Positions 1-15,000 of a stretch of 48,631 bases of DNA are shown here, piece by piece (position 1 is the stretch's first letter; every line of letters begins with the position of its first letter). Position numbers and translations under genes: made by a program. A model generated the notes under the pieces. It was not told the origin of the DNA, searched no databases, and saw nothing but the letters and a program-made list of their open reading frames with translations. Origin of the DNA: a virus. Location of the stretch: positions 1 to 48,631 of the IMG/VR virus record IMGVR_UViG_3300030102_005119. One strand, 5' to 3'.

Positions 1-3000
1 TCGCTGTACCTCACTTGGTATTCGGGTCTGTCTGCTGCTAGCATACCAGCGAAGTTGGTCTGCCTCTCCATGATACCAACGTATGTCGTTGATAGAGAAA
101 CGTTGGACTGCGACGTATCTCCACCGATGTACGTCCATGTCGAGGCAGGCATGTGCACCAATGGCCCTGCAACGTAGTCAGTGGTGTACTGCGTCTCTGA
201 GGTATTGTCATCCTCCAGTTTGCCCCTACCGGGTAGTATGCCGTATGTCGGCTTGTTGTACACCTGTCTCACGGATATCCTCCATCCGTATGAGTATCGG
301 TTGTCAGCATGTGAACTACTCATTGAATCGAACGTGATACCACTGCTGGCCATGGCGTAACTTGAGTTGGCCACATCCTCGTCTTTCCAGTAGTAGAAGT
401 CGTTTGCAGCGTATTTACGGGGTATTGACCATGATACGCTTGCTTCGGTATACAGGTCGAGACGGCTCACCAGAGGCCCGCCACGGCTACCACATGGCCA
501 GAACTTGCTGTACATCACCTTCTGGCTATCCAGCGTAGTACCGCCCTGCGCTTCGTACCCGGAGAGTGCCTCTATTGCTGCTCCTGTGGCTGAAGCCCCT
601 GTTTTCGTGTCTGGGTTAGCAGACTCAATCCTCAGTGATAGAGGCCCTAGGCTCATTGCATACACCGAATCATGGTAGTGTATGCTCTCGAAATGCTCAG
701 GTAGACTGTTGTATGGCTTCTTGTCTACTGCCCTATCACTGGTTGGGTTGTTGAAAGTACGTGAACTATCCGAGTAGAATGTATATGGTCTTCCTAAATT
801 ACTATTCCACATACATAGATATGCATCAGGTATATGTAAATTAGTTGTATCTCTAGTACCTTTTTCTAATTGTGAAAGTACTTTTGTAAATATACTACTA
901 TTTGTATCTGTAAATACATTCTTGGAACTGTATATGTCATACGGTTGTGATAATCTAATCGTAACATCGAGTCCTGCTGCTAAATCAGTAGTGATACTGT
1001 CCCAGAATGGCCCAGAAACAACGTTTGACTGTAGTTTATCTGGTTTGTTAATTGCGTTTAACTGCAATCCTGAGCGTCTTGTGTATGATAATGTCTGCCT
1101 AATACCATTAGAATCAATATATTCCAGTACTTCTCCATATTGTGGAGTCTCTGGGAATCTACTTGCGTCATCTACAGTAATTGTTCTATATCCATTTGCT
1201 GCACTTTGAATACTTTTCACTATACATTTTGGATTTAGAGATGTATTTTGTAATATATGTGAATATATATTTGGATATATTGAAGGATATCCTGCAATTG
1301 TTAATTGTACTCCTATACTTCCAAAGGTACTTCTCTTTATCTGATAGTAATTATCCGGGCGATGTAGTGCTATGTGTTTGAAGTTGTCAGAGGAACTGTC
1401 GTCTGGAGCGACCTTGTGGATGAACGACCACCAAGGTGTGCTGACTGTGTATCCGGGCGTGGCATTCCTGAACTGGCCCGGTGTGTACGGTAGCGCTCTG
1501 CGTGTGAAAACGGGTGACTCCGTACCTTCTACCCCGAATTGATTGTACAATAGCAAGGGTGGGATGTTGGTGAACTGGCTGCCGTGGTCCGGGTTTATGT
1601 CGAGCATGGCCTCATTGATGAACACCTCGCAGCCTCTGACATCAGCCTGAGTAGCCTGTGCTAGAATCAGGGAAACCGTCCCTAGAGTGTTGTTTGCTGC
1701 TTTTCTGCCTATCACCGTGTGCACCTGCTGACTGGTCAGGGATTGGGTGGAAGCACCTACGTCTGTGTGGAAGCCCACCAACTGCGTGGAGAACGTGTTG
1801 GGTTGTATCACAATCTGGTATGCACCCACCTCAGCGGGGTCTGGGAAGTTCTTGCCCAGAGTGTAGTAGTATGCGGATTCCAGCACTATGGTGTGTCCAC
1901 CTTGTTGATTCACCGTACCTGCGTCGCCTGTAGATGCGAGAATGCCGTAACCATCATATTTGATACCCGTCTCGAACATGAGCGTAAACGCACCTCCATG
2001 GATATCGCTGGGCGGCGATGGAGCGGCGTTTACACCACTGAATGCTAACTCAGGGTCGTGGACGTTGAACTGGTCTACTACTGCTCCTGATTCTAAAGCC
2101 GTCAACTCTGCTTTGTCCATGGTGGCAGTTACACTATCAGCCAGTATGTTCTTGTCAGCAAAGCCTCGCAGTGATGCGTTTTCTGCTTTGTGTTTTGTGA
2201 ACAGGCTCTGGTACGCAGGGTGCGCCCAGTGACCGGGGAGCATCGGCATCGTCGGTGTGACGAAGTGATGACCCATGCGTGGTAGCGGCATTGGTGTCAG
2301 TACCTGCTTGTTGTAGATGTTGTGTGCTAGGGTGTTGGCATTGACCGTACCGTATGTCCCTGAGAAGTACTCAGTCTTCGCCATGTCCGGTGAGTTGCCG
2401 CTTACCTCTGCGTGGTCACGTAGCCTCCTCGATGCGAAGAAGCGGTTGCTACCGGCTGGTATGTAGTATGACGGTGAGATGTTGATTGTCGTTGATTCTG
2501 GTGGGTTCGCTGCTAGGAAGGCGGTGAAGTCCACGTCTCCTACCACCCCTTCAAACGTTCTTCCGCTGATGTTTGTGTAGGAGACCACCACTGAGTCAGT
2601 GCTAGTAGCAAGGCGTAGGAAGCGTCTGTCGTCGCTTACCTCCTTAGTTCCGAACCCAGCGTCGTATATCGAGGAGTCTACGGTGGATGACACGGTGAGT
2701 ATAGTGCCGCTGAAACCACTGACTGTGAGGCTTTGACTTACCACACCGTCTGCATGAGTGTACTCTGTGGGGTATCTCTCGGTGCTGCTGTGTCCCATCT
2801 TCGTCACATGGAAGTACAGTGTCCTGTCATGCTGCTCGTAACTGGATTGCAGAGGTGCGCTGTTGGTCGCTTCCTTCCAACCGGCGTTGGTGCTGTCCTT
2901 GGTCAGCACGTCGATGTGCTCCCAGTTGTGGTCCTCGTATGTAGGACCTGTGCGTGGACTGGACACTGAGTTGTCGAACAGGCTTCCTATGTAGTTCTCG

Positions 3001-6000
3001 TTGAGGTCTGGGTGTATCATGCCACCAGAACCCATGGTCTCGTTCTGGTACGCTTGTAGCCTGTCGAAACCTGACCTCACCACTATGTTGCCGGGTATGG
3101 AGTTGGGGTCAGGCAACTGTATCTTGAGGTTGGGTGCAACGTCGCTGTTGGCGAGAGCAGGGGACATGCCCTTCGCTTGCCTGTCAGTGACTTTCCTAAA
3201 GCCACGTATGATTGTACCCAGAGGACTACCGCCCTCAAGGACGTGCTCCTGCCCTGAATCGTCAGTGACGGTCATCTCACCGAACTGCATCTCCTCGTTG
3301 GGTATCTCCAAGACGTTCTGTATGTTGAGTGGGAACTTGGATGCGAGTTGAGGATGATTCAACTCCTGTGCCTGTAGCACTGGTAGCATGGCGCTGTTGG
3401 TGGTCTCGAACGTGAATCTGACGTTGCCGTATATCTTCTCACCCATGGTGTAGGCGTTGTTGCCACTCACCCTGTTCACGAAGGGCACAGCACCCAGACC
3501 ACGTGCATTGACCGCTGGTAGAGAGAGGTTGCCACCATCCATCCTCTTCCACACTATGTGCTCTATCGAGAAGTTCTTCGCTGCTGACCTCTTGTACAGG
3601 TCGTATGCATTCACATCACCGACCCAGAAGTCGTCGTGTGATGGTGTACCGCTGTCATCGTATAACTGTGTGAAGTCCTCACCGATATACAGGTCGGCTG
3701 CTACGTTCCTCTCCACCTCATCACTCTCTTCAAGGAAGAAAGAGCCTACAGAGTGGTCTAGGTCGAATATCAGGTCACCCGTCTTGTGCAGGCTGGGTAT
3801 GGCGTTCTCAAGAGTGGAGTTGTTCGTGAATCCGTGCAGGAAGTACTCTGCATCGAAGGTCGTGTCCAGTATGTGGTCCGTCGTGTAGTCGTTGACGGTC
3901 TTCACAGTGGGTGTGGTATGCACCATTGCCTCTACGTTAGGACCTGCGTTCGCTGGTGCTATGAATCGGTCCTGACCGTGGAATCGCTCGTCCCACTTCG
4001 TAGTACCAGCATAGTGGATGGGGTTGCTTGTGCCGTTAGCAGCAGCACCCTTGACTTGCAGCCAATCGCCTAGACCTGTGATGCCGTCCCTGTCGTACTT
4101 GGCCACGAGAGCGCTCTCGCACTCGTAACTCACCACTATGAATGCCCTGCCGAACACTCCCTGTGGGTGTGTCATGAAGTCAGGTAGAGTGGTGTCGATG
4201 TATGTGGGAGGCTTGGTGTGTATCGTGTGGGGGGCTTGGAAGGCATCGTGTCCTATATTGTAAGTAGCCTGATTGTCAGCGTTTACCCTGAATCCAGTAG
4301 AATCGCTGTATGGGTCACCTAGGTACGTCATCAGGTTCGCTGGGTTAGCACCCATCCCGTCTATTGGTGGTGATGCCTCAGGGCTGTGCACCATAGCACC
4401 AACAACGGGCAGGTGACTGAGTGCTGTCATTGCTGAGGATGCGCTGCCATACGGAGAGAAGCCGAGCATCGGATGCCAAGCACCTAATCCAGCGGCATAT
4501 CCCTGTGTACCCACCTTCAGGCTGTTGAGGTAGGAGTATCTCTCCCCTGCCCAACCAACCGCACCTATCGGTCTCGTTCTGTCTATGGCATCGACTAGAC
4601 CGGAGAAGTGCGTCTGGCACATGTGGTCACGACCAGTGTCGTTCTCGTTGTTGAATCTGTGAACTCCCGCTTTCGACCAAATCCATATAGAGCCTGTTGT
4701 GGGTGTTCCGAATGCTGTGTTGTCAGCCCAAGTGCCTCCATCCTCGAACTTCGTGTGTCCAGTGATTCTATTTGGTGCTAGGTAGAACTTGACCTTGATT
4801 CCGCTGTCATTGAACACCTCTCTAGCGTAGTAAGGTGCGAACGAAGAGGTGTCTGTTCTCAACCACCCACATGCAGGTATCTCCTCGTCTCCTGTGTAAG
4901 CCTCGTCCATTTTCACTGTGAGGTGGTTGTTAGAGGGATTATCGTCGGTTGCGTTGCCTGTCTGGGCTATTGACACGAAAGTGCTCTCAATCCAACCATA
5001 CCTATCTTGCCTCATCGCATTGCCCATTGATGGCATGTGTGTGCCACCCATGGCCTTGAGCGCACCAGCACCGGGGAAGGCGTTGATTGCCGAACCTACC
5101 ACCGTGGCAAGTTCCTCACCGTTCTGGCATCTCGTGGCATCCACGATGATGTACTCCATATCCACCTCGCTGGAGGCAACGTCTTCGCTGTATGCCAGTA
5201 CCTTGGTAGTGATTGGGCCTGCTACTCTGTATGCGCTTGGGTGTAGCACGGTGTTCGCTGAACCGCTGCCCCATCTCTGTAGTATGGTTTCACCCTTGGG
5301 ATGTGGTGGGTTGAATGTGATTTGGTTGTCCATCCAATGACCACCGGGGTGGTATCCACCATCCATGTGGTACACCATATCTGCTGCCATGGCTATACCG
5401 TGACCAATCACTGGACAGTGCCTCATTGGATGGGCCTTCTTCAAATCGTCATCTATACCAGTTGTCGCTGTCCTGTAGTTGAAGTGATTGCCGTACATCC
5501 TACCTGATGCCTGTGACTGTTTGAGTATCGCTAGATTCGGTTTGCCTTGTGGTGTCTCCCAGTTGAGAGTAGTCCTCCAGTGGAATCTGCCTCTAGCCAA
5601 TTGGTAGGCAGAGGCCTCAGGCATGAAGTAGCCCTCACCGAACGTACCGTTGGCCAGCACTCCGTCGCTCTCTATGTGGTTCGGGAATCTCCTTGCATTG
5701 GTCGCCTTGGGTACTTTGCTGTGTCCGTTACCGTTCACTATGACCCTGCCCGGATGAGGCTGCTTGATGTTGTAACTGCCAGCGTTGTCTGCCACTTCCT
5801 GTGCGAATGGGAACGCCTGACCCGGCCCGAAGATGATGTACGTTGTCTTGTTCTCCACGCTAGCGTCCTTGTGGTCCTCGTATCTGGCAGTGGGGTGTGC
5901 GAACCTCAGAATCAGTGGGCTGGGCTTCTGCACTGCGACATCAGTGCCTGAGTTGTTGGTGTAGGGAGTGGAGTTGGGATGGCTGCTGTTGATTGTGCCT

Positions 6001-9000
6001 GTGCCTCTGTTCAGGTCGGGCGACAGTATGTTGTCCCTGTTGAACATCGGTGGTAGTATACTCCCCCTGTGTTGATTACATAAAGCAGCACCGGGGAAGA
6101 AGGCGAACATAGCATTGCCGTCAAGCAAGGCGAAACTGGTGGATATCTCGTTGGCGTTCTGTATGCCTGTAGTTCCCGTAGGGCCATTCGCATACGGGTG
6201 TGTGTAGAATGAGGAGTAGTCGTTCTTCGTACCGTCGTTGATGTCGAGCGTCACACCGCTGAATCCACCACCGAAGAACAGAGGCACGCTGTGGTCAGTG
6301 CTGCTCTTCCCTCCTCTGAAGAACACGTATGGCTCGGAGAACACGCTGCCTAGCGAACGCAGTCCATCGAAGTGCTTGGTCACATCCAGAGTGGCCCAGT
6401 GCGAGAATGCTACGTTACCATTCACCTCAGCAGCAGGCCAGTCCTCCGAGGGATTGGACCAAACTAACTTTTTCGTGCTATTACCACTGTTGACGCTCTC
6501 CACAGTGATAGACTTCTTATCGTTCATGAAGATGGTCTTGGTCTCACCGAAGGATGGTATCCTGCTGCTAGAGCCTTCCTGTCCTGCTGGTATCAGGAAG
6601 TTCCACATCTCGTGGTCGAGAGTAAGATGGTCGTTGGTATTACCACTAGCCCAATCGTCAGCACTGCTTCCACCACTCTTGTCGTACATCGCAGTTGGGT
6701 TGTTTATCATCGGCAGGATGTGGTCTCCGCTGTGGCGTGTGAAACTCTCACCTTTCAGGTTCTTTCTCCAGTCACTGATGTCAACGGGGTTGTTTAAGGA
6801 GTCAACTAGCACTGGTGTGGCAGTGTTGCCGTTAGGTCCTCTGCTTCTGGTGGCTATCTGTAGCACGGTCTTGGGTATGTAGCCACAGGCTATTCTTCTA
6901 TTGGACTCTATCAGTGAGTCTGCTATTGCTCTAGATGTACCGAAGGCCCAGCCTGTCGATAGCAGTTGTGTCTTCTCCACCTCACCGAACTCGACATGCG
7001 CCGCTTGCATCCCGAAGTCATTGTGCAATGATGCGCTGAAGAGGTCTGATATCGGTGTGATGTTCTTGGTGGGGTCGAACGCTCGTATGGTGATGGCATC
7101 AGGCAACACACCCATGTCACCGAACGTCTTGCCGTTGGTGGCGTACATCTCGGTGCAGTCAAACATTATACCCTCAGTCAATTGACTTGCTGTAGCGTTG
7201 ATTGCAGCGGTCGTGACGGCAGCCATCAACTCATCAGTGACGAGTGTGGTCCAATTGAGGACAGGGCTGATTAGATACCTGCCGCTGAAAGAGTTGGACA
7301 ACTCATCACCAGCCAGACCGAAGAACTGGTGAGTACCGTCCTTGGCGTTCTGTGTTCTTCTAGTGTAGGAGAAGGTCATTCCTTGGTCTCCACCTTGTGA
7401 GTCTGTCACCTGTAGTATGCCGTTCGTGACTGGGAAGCCGAGGTATCCAAGCACATCGTGATGTGCGAGACCACTACCGCTGTCGAAAGGTGCTTGTAGA
7501 GTCACTGTGAATGTAGTGCTGGATTTGGTTATTTCACAATCCACTGCTATGTTTGGTGCAGACACCCCTCTCCATCTGTTGCCAGTCCAAGACTTGGCTG
7601 TCATAGCAGTGTTGTCATCATTAGTACCATTAGAGGCTAATTCAACCATTCTACCAGTGGCATCACCAGTGCCACGCATGTGCTTGCCTATGGTGAAGCC
7701 TCCCTGCGTCGTGTCCCTGTCATCGAAGAAGACACAGACCTCGTTGGAGATGGTGTCTGGGAGAACTGTGTTGTCGTTTGCGAAACCTAGTCCTGCACCT
7801 CTGTAGATGTAGCGTATGCCGTGATTGCCTCCCCTGTGGTCTGTCAGTTTGAGACCGTATATCGGTGAGTCTCCTAGTGTGTCGGACTTCAGTTGATTCG
7901 CATCCGTATGAGTGGTGTAGGACACTGTTGTGCTAGACCTGCCATATGTGTCTCTGAAGTCTTGAGAGCCTTTCTTGCCGAAGCCCCAAGGTCCTGCTAT
8001 TGGTGAGAATCCGGGTACACCACTGGCTACCAGTCCACCGAAGTTGACTCTACCAAATGAGTTCTTGCCGACTCTGAGTCCCTGTATGATGGTGGATGAT
8101 GAGCCTATAGTGGAGAATGACTCGGTGTTGACGGTATTGAACTGCTGGCCTCCACCTAACGCATTCGATATCGCCCTGATGACAGGACTGCTGTCATCGT
8201 CGGAATCAGTAAAGTCAGTCGTACTGATTACCTCTTCTCCTGTCTCCTCCGGGTTAACGTACTGAGTGAGCGTTGTGATTGGTGCGAACGGTCTGCCGTG
8301 CTTGTTGAGTGGCATGGGTGCAGGATGCATGTTCTCACCCTCCTTCTCCTCAGGCAATGCCCAGAAGTCACGCCATCTACCACCATGTCCTATGAGGAAG
8401 TCCGGTTGGTAGACGCTCTGTCCCTTGCTGTTGTCGAGCCATACGCAGAAGTTCCTACCGCTAGCACCGGGTACGGTGCTGTGTATGACGACAGTGAAGC
8501 CCCTGTTGCCGTTTCTGTCCTGCACCTCCCTGCCCATGTGTGCTCTGACGTATCCCATGTGAGTTCCTCTGTCACGAGAGGAGAACGCCTTGTCTGTATC
8601 CCAAAAGGGAGCGGGGTCATGGGCGCTGCCAGTAGTGTCCTTGTCAACTACGATTTGCCCCTTCGGTGCACCCGCTTGGTTGATTTGCCTGACAATCTCC
8701 TGTGCTGCTGATTCTATGGATACCACACCGGATTTACCTGCAACATCACCGCAGTCTATCGAGAGTCTCCTGAGGAAGTCCATATCCGTCCATTGCTTGA
8801 GATGCTGTAGCCTGCTCTCCTCATGGCCTGTGAGGTCGAGTGGTGTGTCTCTTATGCCCTTGAGACAGAGGAATGCGGGAATGACACGAGTTCCGTCTGG
8901 TGTGTCGAAGAAGGTGGATGGGTCTCTCAAGGTGTGGTCTGTTGAGGTGTCTGTCCTCAGTTTGACGAGTGCAGCAGTGAATGCCTCGGTCAATGACCTC

Positions 9001-12000
9001 TTGGTCCTTGCGAAGGCATGGTCGCTGTTTGCCGTGAATGGGTTGACCGTAGAGTCTCTCGTCCTCGGTAGAACGCTGTCACCCATTGAGTACTTGTTGG
9101 CCTCACCGAATATGCTGTACCCAGTGTGCACGTGATGGCCGTGTGCCTTGCCGTATATCCCCGGTGATGAGGATGTGGCTGTACTAGCGGGTAGGCTGGA
9201 CGGTAGAGTGCCGTTGACTGCGGTCAGCACGTTAGTGCCTATCCTGTTCGCTAGGTCATGTGAGTATGCGCTTTCTATGAACTTGGACTGCTGTGTCGAG
9301 CGGATGTACCTGTTCTCGCTGGGATAGCCGTTCGCCACGTCTATCTGGGTGGTTATCCATGAAGGCCCGCCACCGTTGAAAGTGGCAGTGTACTCAGCCA
9401 AGTCCACTGGTGCTGTGCCGCTGCCTACCACCATGTTCCTCGGTCTGCCGATTGTGACTGCCTCTGCGCTCGTCTGGACTTGCATGTGCAGGTCTTGGAA
9501 GGCGATGAACTCCTTGTCATGAGCCACGTCATACAGAAGCACCCTAGCGTGTCCGTCCTCAGCAAGGTAGGGGTCAACGTAAGCCACCTTGGGTGCTTTC
9601 GACTCATCGAGTCCCAGTGACTTGTAGTTCTCCTTGACTGTCTGGTTGACGTGCTGTGCGTAGTTTATGGCTGTCTCAAGGCAGGTGTCACCAATGAGGA
9701 AGTTCTCCAATGGTACGCTCTCCCTAGGTCTGGATGCAGCGAGGCTGGCCACACCACCGTTGAAGCCCTTCCATACCTGAGCCTCGTTGAACACTCCCCT
9801 GCTCTTGGCGAACAGACCCTCTGTCGCATAGGGGTTGTTGATTGTCATGTTGGCCCATATCGTGTCACCGCTTCTCAGACCACCAGCAGCGTATGGGTAG
9901 TTCCAAGACTTGTTTAGAACAGCGTCGGGGTCTTCCTCGTATGCGTTGGCTAAGGATAGCCTGAGCGGTTTTGCCGAGGCAGTGTTTGCAGCAACGTCTG
10001 TCAGGGTGACATCGTATGTACCATTATCGTAATCGTCTATAGTAGCGACTGTGCCTATGAAGAGTATCTTGCTTGCCGTCTCCTCTGAGTAAATCAGGTC
10101 GCCTATTCTCAGATTCAGACCGAAGGTGTTAGCGCCTACAAGCCGACCTGTTGAGTTTGATACTGTGATTGATGAACTGCTCGTAGATAGTGCTGTGACT
10201 GTCCAAGCCTCATCGCCAGTGGGTTCGTATGTCTTGGCTATGTTCTCGTTGTTGGCCTCCTTCAAGGCTGCGTTGTTCCCGTCATCCCCGTCAACAGCAC
10301 CGAAGATGTCCCTCACCCTTCTGGTGAGTCTTATCTCCTTACCCGGAAGGTTGGTCACCCAAGAGGGTGTGGATGATGTTGCTGCTCTATATACGAACAC
10401 TAAGACGTTGGGTGCTATGGTGTCACTGATGCTGTTCTTGGTCAGCCTGCCGTAGTAGTGCATCTTCTGGACAGTGCCGTTGCTGAGTATGGTCTCAGCC
10501 TCGTAGAGGAACTCACCTGAGGAGAAGGAGTACGTGCTCATGTCCTCGTAGTCCAAGTCAGGGAAGAGGTCCATGTCCTCCTCAGACATGGTGATGAGGA
10601 CTTGGTTGATGAAAGCACCATTACCGCCTGATAGACTCTTGTGTGCGGCAGTGACGACATTACCAACAGCCCTGCCGGAAACTATCCTCGGTGCGTGTGG
10701 GTTGGACTCAGGGCCTTCCTTGAACTCCACTGCGCTGACATATTGCCGCAACCCGTAGTCCACGTTGCCTCCCTGAGTCTTGACGCTGGCTGAGTCGTGG
10801 TAGTACTCCGACCTGTTCTCGAAGTCCGAGGATGGTGTAAAGGCATCAGAGCCTATGGGGACTATGCCCTCCAGTGGAAGTGAAGGCCCACCAGTAGTTA
10901 ATGAAGCACCAACAACAGCCTCATCGAGGAATCCTGACGAGTAGGCCCAGTTCTCAGAACCCTGACCAGCGCCAGTTATAGGTATGTACAAAGCACCACT
11001 ATTCGACTTTTGGATGTAGTATGCCCACTCTCCACTGGCTAGGAACATCTTCCTGTAGTTCCTGACATTACCGACGTTCTGATAGTTCTCATCGTCATCA
11101 GGCACACCATCTCCATCAGTGTCTGTAGTTTGTTCCATTCGTAAAGCGCCACCATATTGTGGACTTGGAAACATCCCGATGTCTTCTACATAGATGAAAT
11201 AGTAAGATGGGTTGGATTCTACTCTAGTTATTCTGGTTGATGGTGTGTACTGGTTCTGCCTCTTGTTGAGGGCATAGGCTGACATCGCCTCCCTGTCTGC
11301 CGGTTCGACACCCTTTGGTCTCCTACCAACAGGGCTTGGGTTGTACGTGTGCGGAGTGTGTGTAGCGTCTATGTGAATCTTGAACGAGTTGTCTGGTCCG
11401 GGGAAAGTGCCGGTTCGCACGTCATCGAAGAACTGGTTTGCGAAGAACGGTATCTCCACCATCGCCCTTGTGCTTGCGTATTGAGTGCCGAGTTGGTAGT
11501 CATGCTGCACATCGCTCATGCCTTGGAACATTCTGTCATTGATGGTAGAGCCATCTTCAGCGAGTGATGACTCGTCAAAGAAGCGGTCTGCGAAGAGCGT
11601 CACTGAGACGTTGATGTCCTCCACTGACGATATGCCCTTGGAGATGTCAGTGGCTGACAGCCAATCTGAGAAGTCTGTGAACTCAGTGCCATTGGCTAGA
11701 AGGAACTTGCCCGCTCCTGCACCGGCTGCATCGGTGAAGACGAACTCTGACGCAAGTTTGCTGTCATATCTGGCACTAGCACCGTCTTGTAGGTAGACCC
11801 TGCCTGTCTTGGGGAAGCCGTATGTGCCCCAAGACGCTAGGTCTGTTGAGTTGTTATTGAGGGGCTTGACTACGATTCGACCGCCCCCTGAACCTGATAC
11901 TGCTAGATAGCCAACAGCACACATGTTTCTCCTCGTGGAGAACGGGAGTCTGGCTAGTGGGCTTGGGTCGTATGTGGGTTTGACATCCATAGCACCCTGA

Positions 12001-15000
12001 CCCGGACCACCAAGGGTGACTGTGACTACGGGTGCGTTAGGCTCTATCTCCTTGACCACCTGTGAGTCCGGGCTTCCCTTGCCTCTCACATTGACTGACC
12101 TGTTGACTGTTGACTCTGTGAGACCCACACAGCGTACCGTGGTGAAACTGTCACCACCTTGATTGGAGTCCAGCACGGCCCTGATTCTGGCCCTGCTCAT
12201 GAGATACATCATGGTGATGTTGTTAGGCTCTTTGAAATCGGTAGACTGCGACCTCAATCCTGAGAGTTGGTTGATTCTTCTCCTATCGGAGGGTTGTATG
12301 AATACTCTCACGCTACCGTCATCTTGGAATTGATTGTCGATGATGTCGAACATCTCGTATATGTGTGTGCCAGAGGAAGTACCTGCCTTGTCGAACTCTC
12401 CGTTGGATGGTGACTGTATGACTTCGCTAGGCTCTCTCCTGAAGTACAGTCCCTTGTCTGTCAAGGAGTCGTTCTTGCTCCTGCTGGGTTCTATGACCAT
12501 CTTGTGGAACACTGAGTCGTGCTTGGTAGTGGGAGTATGGGAAGCGGTGATTATCTGTGGGGTTTTATTGGGGTGTGCGTTAGTGCCTATCCCTATGTAC
12601 AACTCCTCTCCATTGGTGACAGCAGCAGCACGGTTATCCGTGAGGGTGATGTTAGCCCCTATGCCTCCTGATGCTATTGTGCCTACGAATGCTAGGTCGG
12701 AGTTGTAGATGGCATCTCCCTCCGCTATGACGGTGCTTTCGCTGCTAGTGCCGTTGGTGGTGATGCTAGAACCTCCACCAGAGGCTTGGTCACCATCTAC
12801 AGTGATTCCAGTGGGTGTCATTGGTTTGTGGTTGATTGGTGTGAGGCTCTCGTCTAACTCGTCATCCGCCTCGTATCCCTCACTGACATCACCTATGAGG
12901 GAGTGGTTTTCTCTCAACGACCCCTTGAGTATCTCAGAATCTGTGAAGTCGATATATCCACCAGCGGCGAACACCTCTGACCTTATGGTGTTGGTTTCTA
13001 TTGCTGTCTTGATTAGGCTGAAGAGAGTGGTAGTGCCGGTGACTATGGTAGAGCCAGCAGGTACTGTCTTCTCCACCATGAGCAACGGTTGTACGACACC
13101 GCTCATGCTAGCCCCAGTCAGGTCTATCGCATTGTAGTAGACCTTGACGAAGGGAGCGAGGTTGTAGGAAGTCAGAGCGGGTATTCTGAGAAGCGCTACC
13201 CTGCTCTTCTCACTGGGTCTGAGATGAAGCCTGCGTGTCTCTGCGTTCAGATTGTTTAGGTCTTGTGGGACAGGTCCTTTCAGCATGAAGGGCAGGTAGT
13301 CGAAACTAGGACCGCCAATCGCAATCACCTCTTTCTCTGCGTCTACCAAGCCATTGTCGAACACCACTTGCGCCTCTGTCTTGTTGACTATCTCGTCAAT
13401 CAGAACTGTTCCTTGGTCTCTGTAAACGTCAACTCTGCTGTTGATTGAAATCTGGTCGGAGATACCACCCTTGGAGACATCGTACATTACGTCTATGATA
13501 TCAGCAGAGCCGTCTATTTGCTGGTCGATTATCTCCTCCTGCGCTCTTGGCATTAACTTCAGGAAGTCATGACCGTCAACGTGGTTGAGGGCATGCCTTC
13601 CACTGTGACCGACTTGGAAGGATGTGTCTACGTCAGTGGGCCAAGTGACTGCATATGCGTTATCTGAGGTATCTGTGGCCATTTTTGTTGAGTAGACGAA
13701 ACCATGCAGAGCATACGGACTCTCGTCAATGACCATCTGGCCCGTCCTGTCTATCATCTGTGTGGAATGATGAGGTGGTTGGTATGGTCTACCACTGGCG
13801 CTGTCTATCAATAGGTCAGCGCCGACGACTACGAAGTAGTTGTCAACTCCTGCTGTTCTGCTATGCAGAGCCTTGCGAAGTCCGTTGACCGAACTGGAGA
13901 AGTCAAGATGCACGCTGGAGACGAGGCAGTTACCAGTCGATGTGTTGATGTTGTGAAGCCTGACTCTCTCTGGTGGCTTGTTGTTGGGTTTGAATACGTC
14001 CCTGTCTGTAGCACCGGCGTTGATGAGAAGGTTGTATGGTGTGTGAGAGACGAAGTGTGTTGTTGGAGTACCTGTGTTCTGTAGATAGTTGACGACCTTG
14101 TAGTCCCCACCTGTGTACTTGTGAGTACCTGTGCTGTCCTTTGAGAATACGTAGTTACCTGATACCGTCTCCAATCCGGTGAGTTTCTTGGCTAGTTTGA
14201 CTGCATCAGCGGTACTGAGTGATATCTGGGATATGGTGACGGTCTCACCGTCCATGGTAGTGCCGTTGTCTGATATTGAGGAGAAGGTGTAGACCTCCTC
14301 TACAGGTGCTATTGGTTCTTCAAACCTATAAAGCAGCAACGTACTATCGCTGGCTATGGGTGCAGACCTCTCTAACGAGCCTTCCTCGAAGTTAGTAGAG
14401 ATGTGCAGTGACTCCATCACACCTCGAAATTGCCCTCCCTTTCCTCCTACATACACGTGTGCGTTGCCCTTGGCTATCTGTAGGGTTCTGTTCGGCAACT
14501 CCTTCGATGCCATCAACTCGCCATTGATGTAGAGTTCTATAGCACCAGTCCTCAATGCTGCCACTATGTGCATCAGGGGTCGTTGGTCTGTGTTGAGGGT
14601 AGTGGGGTCGTCGTATGAGCCGTTGTACTTGTTGTATGACGAGTGTATACCACCGAACTCAGAAGAGGGATAGACGACTCCCTCGTATCCTCTACCGGAT
14701 ACTTTGGTCGCTGTGGATATGAAATGATGCTCTTGTCCCGCATCAGTGTCGAGGAATACCTCGAAAGTAGCAGGGCCGGGCGTGTCTACCTCGCCTATTG
14801 ACAATTTGAACTGGTCTTCCTTCTCTACTACCACACCGCCGCAATCGGGTATGACCCAAGCCTCTATGCAAATCTGGGTGTTCAGTAGACCGGATAGTGA
14901 GCCTTCACCCTCTATGTGCTGCCTCTCACCCAGTATGTTTGCCTTTGACTTCGTTCCTGATGATGTCTCTTTTCCCAAGCGACTCATAGCGCCTTGCGGA

